Shown here: positions 31,118 through 41,092 of the stretch, in pieces
Layout of the letters: the number at the start of each line of letters is the position of its first letter
Position numbering within the stretch: position 1 is the first letter of the stretch
Source of the DNA: Prasinococcaceae sp. CCMP 1430
Lineage: Eukaryota > Prasinodermophyta > Palmophyllophyceae > Prasinococcales > Prasinococcaceae
Length of the DNA: 64,000 bases
Assembly (NCBI GenBank): GCA_013416795.1
Contig: RQSC01000630.1
Coordinates: forward strand, 1-64,000
Direction: 5' to 3'
Notes under the pieces: model-generated
The model's database searches: none
Seen by the model: only the letters and a program-made list of their open reading frames with translations
What the model was told of the DNA's origin: nothing
Position numbers and translations under genes: made by a program

Positions 31118-34100
31118 GAAGCAGCTCGCGAGCGTGCAGACCACGGTGCTCGGCGGCCGTGCGGTGCGCTTCCGATGGGATCCCAAGGGACGCCTGCTGG
31201 CGGTGGGCGGCGTGGAGCGCACGGTGTGCGTGTATGACCGGACGGGCGCGCAGATCGATCAGATCGTGCTGCCGCCCGTCGATGACATTGCGCCCAAGCC
31301 AGAGAAGGGCAAGGCGGTCGATCCGCGCCAGGTCGCTGCGCTCGAGTGGGACGCGAGCGGTGAGAAGCTGGCCATCATGGCGACGGGCACGGCGCAGGTG
31401 ACGCTGTGGAGCGCCACGTCGCGCCAGAAACAATTCATCGAGATGGCTCCCTCCGCCGCGCACACACTCACGTGGATGGGGTGGTCGCGCCTCACGACTG
31501 GCCCCGGCGCGGCAACGCTCGCCGTCGGCACCGCCAAGGGCGCGCTGATGCTCTACGACGACAAGCATGCGCGCAAGGTGCCCGTGATGGGCAAACACAG
31601 CAAGGCCATCACCTGCGGCGCCTGGTCTATCAACGGCACGCTCGTACTCGGCTCTGAGGACAAGACTGTCACCGTCTCGCTGTCTAACGGCGACACGCTG
31701 AAGACGCTGCCGATGGCGCACAGGCCCTGGAGCTTCCAATTCGGCACGCGGCCAACGGGCGCAGATGGCGGAGCAGTCACGCGGCTAGGCACGCGCGGAC
31801 CGAACGTGTTGAGCATCATCATCGGCGGCCTGAGCCTGCTGACATACTCCATCGACGGGCAGGGGATGCCGAATGACTCGCCCGTGGAGCTGGTCTTCAA
31901 GGCCTCATACGGCACGCTCATGTCCCACCAGTGGGTGGGCACCAGCGGCTTGCTTGTCCTTGGCTTCCAGAACGGCTACGTCAACGTTGTCGACGGCCGT
32001 GAGGGCCACTCGCAAAACGCGCTCTTCACTGAGCGACTACACACCGACTACATGGTCATGTGTGCCTACTCCGAGTCCCTGCAGAGGCTCGCGACGCTTG
32101 GCAAGCACTCGCTACGGGTGGTGGACATGGCAGGTGCCGGGGCCAGCGCCCAGTTCCGGGAGCTCAAGGACGACGCCATTGACTACTCGCAGAACTTCTA
32201 CATGACGGAGATCGCGTGGACGGCTGACGGACAGATGCTCACTACCGCCAACGAGACCGGCGTGGTCACCCTTCTGTTGGCGTCGCTCCCCGTGGTCAAC
32301 GCTGCCTTCGGCTCGCGCGCGGCATACCTTACGTCGCTGCTGGAGATGTCCATCGCAGACGTGGTCACGGGCTGGAGGGTGTACGTCAAGCTTGAGGCGG
32401 AGCCCAGCCTCGTAGCCATGGGGGAGAGCCACGCGGCTGCGGGGCTCAACAACCAGGTGTGGTTCTACGCCGTTGAGGAGGACCAGAGCCAGCCACTCGA
32501 TGCCGCGGGGGTGGCGAACACCACCAAGGTCATTCGCCATGTGACGAAGCGCGACTACCTCGGTGCCGTCAAGGCTGTTTGCATGAATGCGCAATGGGCA
32601 GCAGTGCTCGCGCAGGGGCGGGTTTTGCTGCACGCGATCGAGCTCAGCGCCGACCCGGAGGACGCCATGGCGATCACGCTGCCGGAGGGGGACCGTGGCG
32701 AGGTCACCTGCGTGGCGATGACACCTGCTTTCCTTGTGTACGCAACAGACTCGGGCCTAGTGTGCTACTATGACGTGGGCGCGCGCGCGGCCGTCAACGA
32801 GTACCGCCACGCTCGCGGCACCGTGCGCGCCCTGTATCCAAACCACTCGGGCACTCGCGTTGTGATGGTCGACGACTCGAACGACCTCTGGCTGTACAAC
32901 CCGGTGAATGACCAGGTGCTCGAGGTGCCTCAGTTCGAGGGGGAGTTCGAGCGCATCATCTGGGACCTCGCCCAGCCGCACGTGTTCGTTGTGGCCACGC
33001 GTCGCGAGCTGCACTGCATGCTATACTCGCCCGTTACCATCTCGGGGCCATCGGTGACATTGTTAGGGACGGACTCGCTGCTCACCGGGCACTCACCCGT
33101 GACGCTCAACAACGGGGTGGTGGCCGTGCAGGGTGCCGGCGGTGAACTCAGCCGAGTGCGCTTACACTCGCATCGCCATGTGCAGCCCCTCGAGGCGGGC
33201 GCGCCGCTCGACGCGGCCTCGCTAAGTCTGCGATGCGAGCAGCTGCTCGCACTACGCAGGCTCGCCGAGGCGTGGGAATGTGCAGTGCAGCTTCGCGAGC
33301 CCGCCGTGTGGGAGGAGCTGGTACGTGTCGCGCTCAATCAACTGGAGGTTGGGCTCGCCATCCGCGTGTACCGCGCCGTCGGTGAGGCCGGCATGGTCCA
33401 GGCGCTCGAAGCTGTGGCGGGCATCGATGACCGGGTACTGCTGGCGGGTCACGTCACATTGCTGCTCAGTGGCGACACCGAAGCTGCGCAGGATCTGTTC
33501 CTGCGATCGAGCAGGCCTGCGGCGGCGCTCGAGATGAGGAAGGATCTCAAGCAGTGGGAGGCAGCCCTCGCGCTCGCGCAGCAGTTGGACGCGCAGCACG
33601 GTACTGGTGCGCAGCTGCCGGAGATCTGCCGCGAGAATGCCGCCCTGCTTGAGGCGCGCGGCGAGTATGAGCGCTCGCTTGCATTCTACGAGCGCGCGCT
33701 CGGGTACTCGGATGGCGACGACCCCACGCGCGATGCCGCGCGCAACGCCGCGTGCGTGGCTGGCATGGCACGCGTGTGCGTGCGGCTGGGCGATGCGCGC
33801 CGCGGGAGGCAGCTCGCGCTCGACGCCAACTCAGAGACCCTTTGCAGAGAATGCGCGGCCATTTTTGAGGAGATGGGGCTCCTTACTGAGGCCGCGGAGA
33901 TGTACCAGCACGGAGGACAGCACGAGCGCGCTGCTAGCATATATATCGCAACCAAGGCGTTCTCGCTGGCCAAGCCGCTGATGAGCCGCATCAAGTCGCC
34001 CAAGCTGCAGCTGCAGTACGCGCGCGCAAAGGAGGCCGAGGGGCGCTTTGATGACGCTGCCGACGCCTACGAGGCCGCCGGAGCCAATGACTACCTCGTG

Positions 34101-35363
34101 CGCGTGTGCCTGGATCGGCTGGGCGATGAGAAACGCGCGTTCGCGATCGTGCGTCGCGCCCGTAGCCAGGAGAGCGCAAACATCGCTGCGCGCTATTGTG
34201 CCGCCCGCAATGATCACACGCGCACGATCGAATTTCTTGCAATGGCGGGTCGCTTGGAGGAGGCCTTTGCATGCGCAACGGAGCACCGCTTGATCGACGC
34301 CTATGCTGCCACGCTTGGTGATAGCGCGCCGGCAGAGGAGTACCAACGGTTGGCGAGATGGTACGAGGGCCAAGGCGAGCACGAGAAGGCTGGCCGCCTG
34401 TACGAGCGCTGCGAGGAGTGGGCGCCCGCTCTCAAACTCTACTTGCGGTGTGGTGGCGCGCTGCTAGACGATGCCATCGAGCTCGTGGGTAAAGCCGGCA
34501 ACGATGCGCTGACCAACCAGCTGGTGGACCACCTGATGGGCGAGTCGGACGGCGTGCCGAAGGACCACAACTACCTCTTCCGACTGCACATGGCGCTGGG
34601 CAACTACGACCAAGCGGCGCGCGCTGCGGTGCTCGTCGCGCAGCAGGAGCAGGAGCTCGGGCAATACAAAGTTGCGCACGCTCAACTCCTTTCAACGACG
34701 CGCGAGCTTCGACGGCAATCGCGCCGTGCGCCTAACGAGCTCAGCCGTCAGCTGATGCTGCTCCACAGCTACGTGCTCGTGAGATCGCAGGTTCGCATGG
34801 GGAACCATGAGCAGGCAGCGCGGCTACTCGTGCGCGTGGCTCGCAATATCTCGCGTTTTCCCGCCCACGTGGTGCCCATCCTTACGAGCACAGTCATTGA
34901 GTGTGTGAAGGCGGGATTCAAGGCGCTCGCGCTCGAGTATGCCACGGTGCTCGTGCGACCCGAGTACCGTTCGCAGATTGCGCCCGCCTACAAAAAGAAA
35001 ATCGAGGGAATGGTGCGGCGGCCTGACAAAGAGGCGCAGCTTCCTCCGCCCCCCGAGCCAACCAAACCGTGCCCCTTTTGCGGGGCCGAGGTTCCCGAAA
35101 TGGACCTGGAGTGCTCGTCGTGCAAGAACATCCTTCCGTATTGTGTCGCCTCTGGCAAGCATATGGTCTTGGACTCGTGGACACAGTGTCCAGCGTGCAA
35201 ATTCCCGGCACTCTACTATGAATTCATGACAGTGCTGCAAAATGACAAGGCGTGCCCGATGTGCAGCGAGACGGACATTCCGCTCGCGTCGATCAAGGTG
35301 CTCGACGACCCGCTGGGGGTCCTCCGCGCCGACAGACCGCCGTCTTCGGTTGAGGGTCGGTAG
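31116..35363 (+). CDS. IFT144: Intraflagellar transport protein 144 (WDR19 homologue, IFT-A complex)
   Basis: An intron-free 1415-residue protein from ATG 31116. The N-terminal half is a double WD40 propeller with family phrases RFRWDPKGRLLAVGGVERTV, LMLYDDKHARKVPVMGKHSK, AITCGAWSINGTLVLGSEDK and AAYLTSLLEMSIADVV. The C-terminal half is a TPR-type solenoid (YERSLAFYERALGYSD, EMGLLTEAAEMYQHGGQHER, LYERCEEWAPALKLYLRCGG). The C terminus has paired zinc-binding cysteines (PCPFCGAEVPEMDLECSSCK, QCPACKFPALYYEF, ACPMCSETDIP). IFT144 is a core IFT-A subunit for retrograde transport and ciliary membrane-protein entry. Length matches WDR19 (about 1340-1400). Absence of introns in such a long gene is notable in this window. 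Confidence 0.96.
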   Translation: MKQLASVQTTVLGGRAVRFRWDPKGRLLAVGGVERTVCVYDRTGAQIDQIVLPPVDDIAPKPEKGKAVDPRQVAALEWDASGEKLAIMATGTAQVTLWSATSRQKQFIEMAPSAAHTLTWMGWSRLTTGPGAATLAVGTAKGALMLYDDKHARKVPVMGKHSKAITCGAWSINGTLVLGSEDKTVTVSLSNGDTLKTLPMAHRPWSFQFGTRPTGADGGAVTRLGTRGPNVLSIIIGGLSLLTYSIDGQGMPNDSPVELVFKASYGTLMSHQWVGTSGLLVLGFQNGYVNVVDGREGHSQNALFTERLHTDYMVMCAYSESLQRLATLGKHSLRVVDMAGAGASAQFRELKDDAIDYSQNFYMTEIAWTADGQMLTTANETGVVTLLLASLPVVNAAFGSRAAYLTSLLEMSIADVVTGWRVYVKLEAEPSLVAMGESHAAAGLNNQVWFYAVEEDQSQPLDAAGVANTTKVIRHVTKRDYLGAVKAVCMNAQWAAVLAQGRVLLHAIELSADPEDAMAITLPEGDRGEVTCVAMTPAFLVYATDSGLVCYYDVGARAAVNEYRHARGTVRALYPNHSGTRVVMVDDSNDLWLYNPVNDQVLEVPQFEGEFERIIWDLAQPHVFVVATRRELHCMLYSPVTISGPSVTLLGTDSLLTGHSPVTLNNGVVAVQGAGGELSRVRLHSHRHVQPLEAGAPLDAASLSLRCEQLLALRRLAEAWECAVQLREPAVWEELVRVALNQLEVGLAIRVYRAVGEAGMVQALEAVAGIDDRVLLAGHVTLLLSGDTEAAQDLFLRSSRPAAALEMRKDLKQWEAALALAQQLDAQHGTGAQLPEICRENAALLEARGEYERSLAFYERALGYSDGDDPTRDAARNAACVAGMARVCVRLGDARRGRQLALDANSETLCRECAAIFEEMGLLTEAAEMYQHGGQHERAASIYIATKAFSLAKPLMSRIKSPKLQLQYARAKEAEGRFDDAADAYEAAGANDYLVRVCLDRLGDEKRAFAIVRRARSQESANIAARYCAARNDHTRTIEFLAMAGRLEEAFACATEHRLIDAYAATLGDSAPAEEYQRLARWYEGQGEHEKAGRLYERCEEWAPALKLYLRCGGALLDDAIELVGKAGNDALTNQLVDHLMGESDGVPKDHNYLFRLHMALGNYDQAARAAVLVAQQEQELGQYKVAHAQLLSTTRELRRQSRRAPNELSRQLMLLHSYVLVRSQVRMGNHEQAARLLVRVARNISRFPAHVVPILTSTVIECVKAGFKALALEYATVLVRPEYRSQIAPAYKKKIEGMVRRPDKEAQLPPPPEPTKPCPFCGAEVPEMDLECSSCKNILPYCVASGKHMVLDSWTQCPACKFPALYYEFMTVLQNDKACPMCSETDIPLASIKVLDDPLGVLRADRPPSSVEGR

Positions 35364-35560
35364 GGCGCGCGGGCACAGACGTGCGAGCGGCGCGACGCGT
35401 CACTCACTCCCACAAATATGACTCAGCATAATCTATGTGATGCACGCACGTGGGACGCGCTCGAGCTCAAGCGGGCACGGACGCCCTGCCGCCAAACGCG
35501 CACGCTCCGCAAGTGTGGGTACACTTCTGTGGACATGCTCCTTCTCACGACGACTAGCAC

Positions 35561-36931
35561 TTATTGGGGTTTCTCCCACTGCGTTGTGTTCGTGGAAACG
35601 TTGTAGTAGTAGGTCGTCCCCGTTTTGGCATCCACGCCACTTTGCCACCCAGGTGGCAGGTCAGACGCGGCGGGTGCGACGGGTGCGGGCTGCGCGGCAG
35701 CGGGCTGCGCGGCAGCGGGCTGCGCGGCGGCGGGCTGCGCGGCAGCGGGCTGCGGGGCGGCAGGCTGCGAGGGGGCAGGCTGCTGCGGGAGCTGCTGCTG
35801 CGGGTAAGGCTGGCCCGGGTACGGATGGCCCGGGTACGGTGGACCAGGGTACGGCTGGCCAGGGTGCGGTGGGCCAGGGAACTGCTGCGGCGGGGGCTGG
35901 CCGTACGGCCCAGGCGGGCCGTAGCCGGGAGGGGGCTGGCCGTAGCCGTACGGCGGCGGTTGGCCGTACGGCGGGGGCTGGCCAAACGGCGGGGGCTGGC
36001 CATATGGCCCCAACGGCGCGCCCCCCGGTGGCGCGCCCTGAGCGATGGCGTGCGCTGCGCGGGCGTCTGGTGCGTTGACGACGTCTGTGACGAGCCTCTG
36101 CGCCTCTTTGATGCATGCCGCGTTGCCAGAGAGGGTAACGACCCGCTCCGTCGAACCCGGGGCAGTCTCCCTGTCCGGCTGCACCTGGATGCGCGCACCG
36201 GACCTGTCCTGCAGCAGCTTGATGGTCTCGCCTCCCTTGCCGATGATGGTGCCCACTTTGCCGTTTGGTACCCTCATGACCAGCTCCTCGTCACCAGGAT
36301 TGCGCTGCGCCGAGCGAGGCAGGCCGAGGCCGGGTCCACCGCCCGGGCCCGCCTGGTTGTTGATCTCTGCCATGATCATCCTCTCCGCAGCGGCGACCGC
36401 TTTGTCTGATCCCGTCAGCTCGATGGGGCGCATCTCCACGCCAGTCTCGCTCCGCTCATTCTCCTCGTCCTTGCGGATCTGAATTCGACAGCCGGTGGTG
36501 TCCTGTAGCATGCGAATGACCTCACCGCCGCGCCCGATGACCTTGCCCACCGACGCGCTGGGCACCTTGATTACCTTCGTCGCGTTCGGATCGTCCAGGT
36601 ACGTGGTGTACTCAGAGTCCGCGGCGAGCGGGCGCAGCGTCGTTGTGGCGAAGCCAGCGGCAGCGCCGCCCTGGCCCTGAATCGCAGCCAGCGTGCGCCT
36701 GTGCGCAGCGATGGTCTCGTTGCGGATGTCCTCGTCGAACAGCAAGTCCCGCACCTTGGCGACGCCTTCGCTGACGTTCAAGCCGCTGTCGGCCTCGATC
36801 ACGACGCACAGCGGCTCGCCCAGGCCGCCCTGGAGCGTCACCTTGCAGCCCGTCTCTGCCTCCAAATGCTTCTTGTGCATCTCGCGCGGACCAACGAGGA
36901 GGTCTGCGCAGCGGCCCGCGGGCAATCGCAT
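35561..36931 (-). CDS. RNA-binding protein with three KH domains and C-terminal WW domain
   Basis: A 456-residue frame from ATG 36931. KH1 (residues 1-70) begins MRLPAGRCADLLVGPREM and lacks a clear GxxG loop (GPRE). KH2 (~residue 117) is TKVIKVPSASVGKVIGRGGE; KH3 (~residue 215) is LVMRVPNGKVGTIIGKGGET; both have intact GxxG loops. A Pro/Gly/Tyr/Gln-rich linker of about 120 residues follows, then five QPAAA units coded by a 15-nt repeat (about 35690-35765). It ends with a WW domain (LPPGWQSGVDAKTGTTYYYN then TTQWEKP). The layout resembles FUBP/KHSRP-type splicing and mRNA-stability factors. An upstream exon ending near 37085 (KLLVPEDVLGVDWE) could splice in phase to DLLVGPREM at an acceptor near 36909, giving an alternative N terminus. 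It converges with IFT144. Confidence 0.82.
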   Translation of the reverse strand: MRLPAGRCADLLVGPREMHKKHLEAETGCKVTLQGGLGEPLCVVIEADSGLNVSEGVAKVRDLLFDEDIRNETIAAHRRTLAAIQGQGGAAAGFATTTLRPLAADSEYTTYLDDPNATKVIKVPSASVGKVIGRGGEVIRMLQDTTGCRIQIRKDEENERSETGVEMRPIELTGSDKAVAAAERMIMAEINNQAGPGGGPGLGLPRSAQRNPGDEELVMRVPNGKVGTIIGKGGETIKLLQDRSGARIQVQPDRETAPGSTERVVTLSGNAACIKEAQRLVTDVVNAPDARAAHAIAQGAPPGGAPLGPYGQPPPFGQPPPYGQPPPYGYGQPPPGYGPPGPYGQPPPQQFPGPPHPGQPYPGPPYPGHPYPGQPYPQQQLPQQPAPSQPAAPQPAAAQPAAAQPAAAQPAAAQPAPVAPAASDLPPGWQSGVDAKTGTTYYYNVSTNTTQWEKPQ

Positions 36932-37447
36932 GCGGCGGGGCGCGCATCGAGGTCAGCGCCCTAAACGTCAGCGCGGGCGGGCATGCGCGATCGCGTGGCG
37001 CGCGGCGCCGCGGACGCCCTCTGGCGCGCGCACACACAGGGGAATGCGGCGCGCGGGAGGGCGCGCGCGGGGGCGCGCACCTTCCCAGTCGACGCCCAGC
37101 ACGTCCTCGGGCACGAGCAGCTTCTCCGTGCGCGGCCCGCTCGCGCGCGCGCGCTTCGCCGCCGTGCCTGTCGTCGTCGCACGGCGGGTCCGACATGGCG
37201 CGCGCGCTCCCGCCGGCAGCCGCCCCGCCCGCCGCAGAGCGGGGAAGCGCGGGGGGCAGGGCGCGCCGTGTGGCGCCAACAACCAACGTGACCCCCGTAC
37301 ATGTACCAACACCTGCCCCGGCGAGCCCCCTGCTTTTTGACCTCCGTCCGCGAACGTCCGCCCCTCCCCACGCCGCGCGGAAAAGAACAATGCGGCACAC
37401 GCGCGCGAACATCGCTACCGAACCCTAAAATATGTATCCCCTAATGA

Positions 37448-37490
37448 TTGCGTTGATTTTGATTTTGATTTTGATTTTGATTTTGATTTT
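37448..37490. repeat. (TTTTGA)n hexamer repeat
   Basis: About six tandem copies of GATTTT on the plus strand, an unusually AT-rich tract in a GC-rich neighbourhood. Confidence 0.9.
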
Positions 37491-38097
37491 TACGCCGTTT
37501 TTGTGGCGAGGCGCGGCGACCGCATGCGGAGCATGAGCCCGCGCGCCCGGGGCGCCGTTCCCCGAAGTGGCACCCGCGGGGCGCGGCGCGGGCGGCACAG
37601 CGCGCACGGCGCGAGCGCGCGGCGATCGCGCGCGGAGTGGGATCGGAGGGAGAACGCCGGCGCCGGCGCAGCCGCCATGGTGCGTGGCGCGCCGCGCGCC
37701 GCGGGCGCGCGAGGGCGTTTCGAGCGAACGCAGACGAGCCAGAGGAGCGCGCGCGAGAGGACCCCCCGCCTCCCAGCCCCCTCCCTCCCCACCGCGCGCA
37801 CGCGTCCCCCGCGTGCCGGGCCGATGTGCCGCACGCGGCGCATTCGAAGGCTGCTACAGGAATCGTTCTGCTCTCGAGCGCGCGCACTTCCCAGAAGGGG
37901 GCGGGGGGGGGGAGCAGGCGCGCGCGCGCGCGTCCGCGCGCACGAATTCGTGCGGGAGGCATACAAAGCGCGCGTCCTCCGACCGCCTTTCGCCGTGTCG
38001 CGCGTGCACGTGGAGCGCGCCCACGAGCGCCGTGCAACCGGGCCTCTCTCGTCGCAGCCCTTCGATTCTGACGCGGCATGCCCTCCCCGCCTGCTCC

Positions 38098-38152
38098 CCA
38101 CCCACCAACCCACCAACCCACCAACCCACCAACCCACCAACCCACCAACCCA
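38098..38152. repeat. (CCAACCCA)n octamer repeat
   Basis: About seven tandem copies immediately before the acceptor of the CFAP251 exon; read as intronic or 5' UTR sequence. Confidence 0.9.
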
Positions 38153-38194
38153 CTCGCTCCCCCTGAATTCTCCTGAATTCCCTTCCTCTCCCAG

Positions 38195-41092
38195 AAGCTC
38201 GAGTGGTCGTTCGGCCTCGCGACGGCCGTTTCGGGCGGGGTCGCCGACCTGACACCCCTCGACGGATCGAGCTCGTCCATTGTGCACCTCGCGGGTCACA
38301 CGGCCATCGTGTACGACCCCGCAGCGCACTCGCAGCTCATGCTGCAGGGCCACTGCAACCCGATCACGTGCCTGTGCGTGTCGCTCGACAAGACGGTGAT
38401 AGCGACGGCAGACGCGGGCGCCGAGAGCGTGGTTGTGCTCTGGGACGCGGCGTCGGGTGCGCCGCTTCGGACCATCGCGGCGCCTCACGACGGCGGCGTC
38501 GCCGCCATGGACCTCTCCACCGACGGCTCGCTGCTTGTTACGATGGCCGCGGCGCCCGCCGGCGGGAGCGACGCGGAGGATCCCACGCTCGATGGTTTCG
38601 AGCAGGGGGTGGCGCTGTGGCAGCTAGACGGTTCGCACGAGATGCCCGTGGCGAGCGCCAACCTTCCGCCGGGCGACTTGCAGTCTTGCGTGCGCTTTCG
38701 CGAGAGCTGTAGCAGTGCGACGCTGCTCGGCGGCGAAGGCTCGGGGACCGGCGGCGGCGAGGCCGGAACGGATGTGCCCGCCGGCGGCGCGTCGGACGAC
38801 TTCGAGTTCGTCAGCAACGGCCACTCAAGGGCCTGCTTCTGGAGCGCCGGCGGTGGCTCACGGCTGGCGCACACGTCGCCCGCAGCCTCGGCGCGCGATT
38901 TCAAGCAGAGCATCGGCGCCTTCACGGTGAGCGCGTTCATGCCGCGCGACCCGACCGCGCGCGCAGTGACGGGCACGTCCGACGGCGACGTGGTGGTGTG
39001 GGAGCGCACGGGCGGCCATGACGCCGCAACGGGCGCACCGCGCCGCAAGGCCGTCAAGGTGGTGCAGCTGCACCAGAGCGCCATTATGTGCCTCGTGAGC
39101 TACGGTGACTACCTTGTGAGCGGCGGCGCAGACGGCTACGTGCGCTGGTTCGACGGTAAGTTTCGCCTCGAGGCGTGGTTCGAAGAGCTCGCCGCGGGCG
39201 GCGTGCACTCGATCTGCTTCGCGGCGGGCGGTGCGGACGCGGGCGACGGTGTCGACAATGAGGCGCCGCTGCCCGACTTCCTGGTGGGCACGGCCGAGGG
39301 CAAGGTTAAGCTAGTGCACGGCGACTCTTTCGAGGACCCCACGGTCGACGAGGAGCGCTCCGGCGAGCTCCTGCTGGCAGGGGTCAGCAGCGGCGCCGTC
39401 TACGCGCTCGCAGCGAGCCCCTCAGCGGACGAGTTCGCCGTCGCGGGGGCTGCTGTCGGCCTCGAGGTTTGGGACTACGTTAAGCGGTGCTCACTGGCGC
39501 AGCGCGGCTTTAAAAGCGGCGCCGCCGCGGTCGCGCTCACGTATGCCGCCGACGGCACCTCCATTGCCGCGGGGTTTCGCTCGGGCCACGTCGCCCTGTA
39601 CGACTCGCGCTCGCTTGACGAACTGTGGGCGCTGCGATTCGGCGTGTCTCCCATCGTGGAGCTTGTCTTCCGTCCCGATGGCGCGGTCCTCGCGGTCGCC
39701 GACGCCGCGCGCACGGTGGGAGCGCTGCGCCGCGGCAGCGAGCCGCCGCCCGGGACTGACGACGGCGACGAGCCCGAATGGGAGGTCGCGGGCAAGCATC
39801 GCGCCCACACTGGCGCGATCACCGGACTGGCGTTCGCCTCGTGCGGGGAGACCGAGGGCGCGGCGCACCGGCTTTTCTCAGTGGGGGAGGACGGCGCCCT
39901 CGCCGAATATGACGTGAACGGCGCGCGCGAGGACATTGGGCTCCCCTTGGCGCGCCGCCGCCAGGTGTCGCGCGGCGCCAGCCCCACTGGGCTCGTGGTC
40001 CTCGAGCCGCGGGCAGCGGCGTTCAGGGGCCGCGACGACTCGTCGGGGGTGGGCAGTGCCGGTGCGTCCGAGGCGTCGGGCCTGCTGCTGGTGGCCGATT
40101 CGGAATACAAGCTACGCTCATACTCGATGGCCACCCTCGAGTGCGTAGGGACGGTGCTCGCGCCCACCTACGCGGGCCCCGTCAACAGGCTGCTGCCGCT
40201 GGGTGAGGGCCACCTCGTGTACGGCACTCTGGAACGAGTGGTGGGTCTGTTGCAGCTGCCTCTGACGGGCGATCCCAACGCAGCTATGGGGCTCATAGCC
40301 CACCCGGGTGAGGTGGCGGCGCTCGCGCTGAACCGGGATGGCAGCCGGCTGCTCACAGCAGGCGCAACGGACGGTGTGATCAACCAGTGGCGCGTCGACA
40401 CGAGCTCCTTCGAGGCCGCAGTCGCCGAGGGCACGGGCGACGACGCGCGCTGCGCTGCGCTGATCGAGGGCGGGAAGGAAGGCGCCTTTTACTCGGAGAT
40501 CGTCGACTACTTCTACTACTCGCAAATTCGCGAGCAGGGCGAGGCCACGCGGCAGGAGCGACGCGTCGAGCAGTGCGTGGACGCAGAGCAGTTGCCTGAC
40601 CTCATGCGCGCACTGGGCTATTATCCCTCGCAGGCCGACGTGGAGGACATCGCCAACGAGCTCAAAGCCAAAGGCGTCATTGGCCACGAGGCCGGCGGTG
40701 GCAGCACGGCACAGATCCGTGTGGAGGGGGGTGCTGAGGGTGGTCACGAGAGCGGCAACCGCGGCGGCGAGGCCGACGGTGATGGCAACGTCACCACCAG
40801 CAGTGGCAAGGTGCCTTTCCAGGAGTTTCTGAACTTGTATACAAATTATCGACCGGTCTTTGGAGTGACCAAGGAACACATCGAGACCGCGTTCGCGGAG
40901 CTCACCAGCGGGCATGGGGCAATCTCCACGGCGGACCTACTAAAGCTGCTTACGTCGATGGGCGACATGATGTCCCCCCAAGAGCTCGAAAGCTGCCTGG
41001 TAGGCCTCATGGGGGAGGATGGCGTCCGGCAGCTGCCCGAGACGGTCGACGCACATGCCTTCGCCGAGACTTGGCTCGGGTTCGAGGCGTGA
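38195..41092 (+). CDS. CFAP251: Cilia and flagella associated protein 251 (WDR66 homologue), 5' exon missing
   Basis: A single exon of about 965 codons beginning after an acceptor (CCTCTCCCAG) with KLEWSFGLATAVSGGVADLT. It continues HTAIVYDPAAHSQLMLQGHC, which matches the start of the WD40 region in WDR66. About a dozen WD40 repeats follow (ITCLCVSLDKTVIATADAGA, VTGTSDGDVVVWERTGG, LVSGGADGYVRWFDGKFRLE). The C terminus has a calmodulin-like EF-hand region (IETAFAELTSGHGAISTADL, LLKLLTSMGDMMSPQELES), with degenerate calcium loops. CFAP251 belongs to the calmodulin- and spoke-associated complex at the base of radial spoke 3 in motile 9+2 axonemes, so the organism should swim. The acidic N-terminal extension common in the family must be in unlocated upstream exon(s). 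Confidence 0.9.
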   Translation, partial: KLEWSFGLATAVSGGVADLTPLDGSSSSIVHLAGHTAIVYDPAAHSQLMLQGHCNPITCLCVSLDKTVIATADAGAESVVVLWDAASGAPLRTIAAPHDGGVAAMDLSTDGSLLVTMAAAPAGGSDAEDPTLDGFEQGVALWQLDGSHEMPVASANLPPGDLQSCVRFRESCSSATLLGGEGSGTGGGEAGTDVPAGGASDDFEFVSNGHSRACFWSAGGGSRLAHTSPAASARDFKQSIGAFTVSAFMPRDPTARAVTGTSDGDVVVWERTGGHDAATGAPRRKAVKVVQLHQSAIMCLVSYGDYLVSGGADGYVRWFDGKFRLEAWFEELAAGGVHSICFAAGGADAGDGVDNEAPLPDFLVGTAEGKVKLVHGDSFEDPTVDEERSGELLLAGVSSGAVYALAASPSADEFAVAGAAVGLEVWDYVKRCSLAQRGFKSGAAAVALTYAADGTSIAAGFRSGHVALYDSRSLDELWALRFGVSPIVELVFRPDGAVLAVADAARTVGALRRGSEPPPGTDDGDEPEWEVAGKHRAHTGAITGLAFASCGETEGAAHRLFSVGEDGALAEYDVNGAREDIGLPLARRRQVSRGASPTGLVVLEPRAAAFRGRDDSSGVGSAGASEASGLLLVADSEYKLRSYSMATLECVGTVLAPTYAGPVNRLLPLGEGHLVYGTLERVVGLLQLPLTGDPNAAMGLIAHPGEVAALALNRDGSRLLTAGATDGVINQWRVDTSSFEAAVAEGTGDDARCAALIEGGKEGAFYSEIVDYFYYSQIREQGEATRQERRVEQCVDAEQLPDLMRALGYYPSQADVEDIANELKAKGVIGHEAGGGSTAQIRVEGGAEGGHESGNRGGEADGDGNVTTSSGKVPFQEFLNLYTNYRPVFGVTKEHIETAFAELTSGHGAISTADLLKLLTSMGDMMSPQELESCLVGLMGEDGVRQLPETVDAHAFAETWLGFEA

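Larger units (their letters stand above)
36932..38194. other. Divergent region between KH/WW gene and CFAP251, with repeats
   Basis: This probably includes a 5' exon of the KH gene (minus, 37085-37200) and one or more missing 5' exons of CFAP251 (plus). AACCCTAAAA lies at 37421-37430. A hexamer repeat (TTTTGA)n covers about 37448-37490, and an octamer (CCAACCCA)n about 38098-38152. Otherwise it is GC-rich sequence I cannot assign. Confidence 0.5.
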
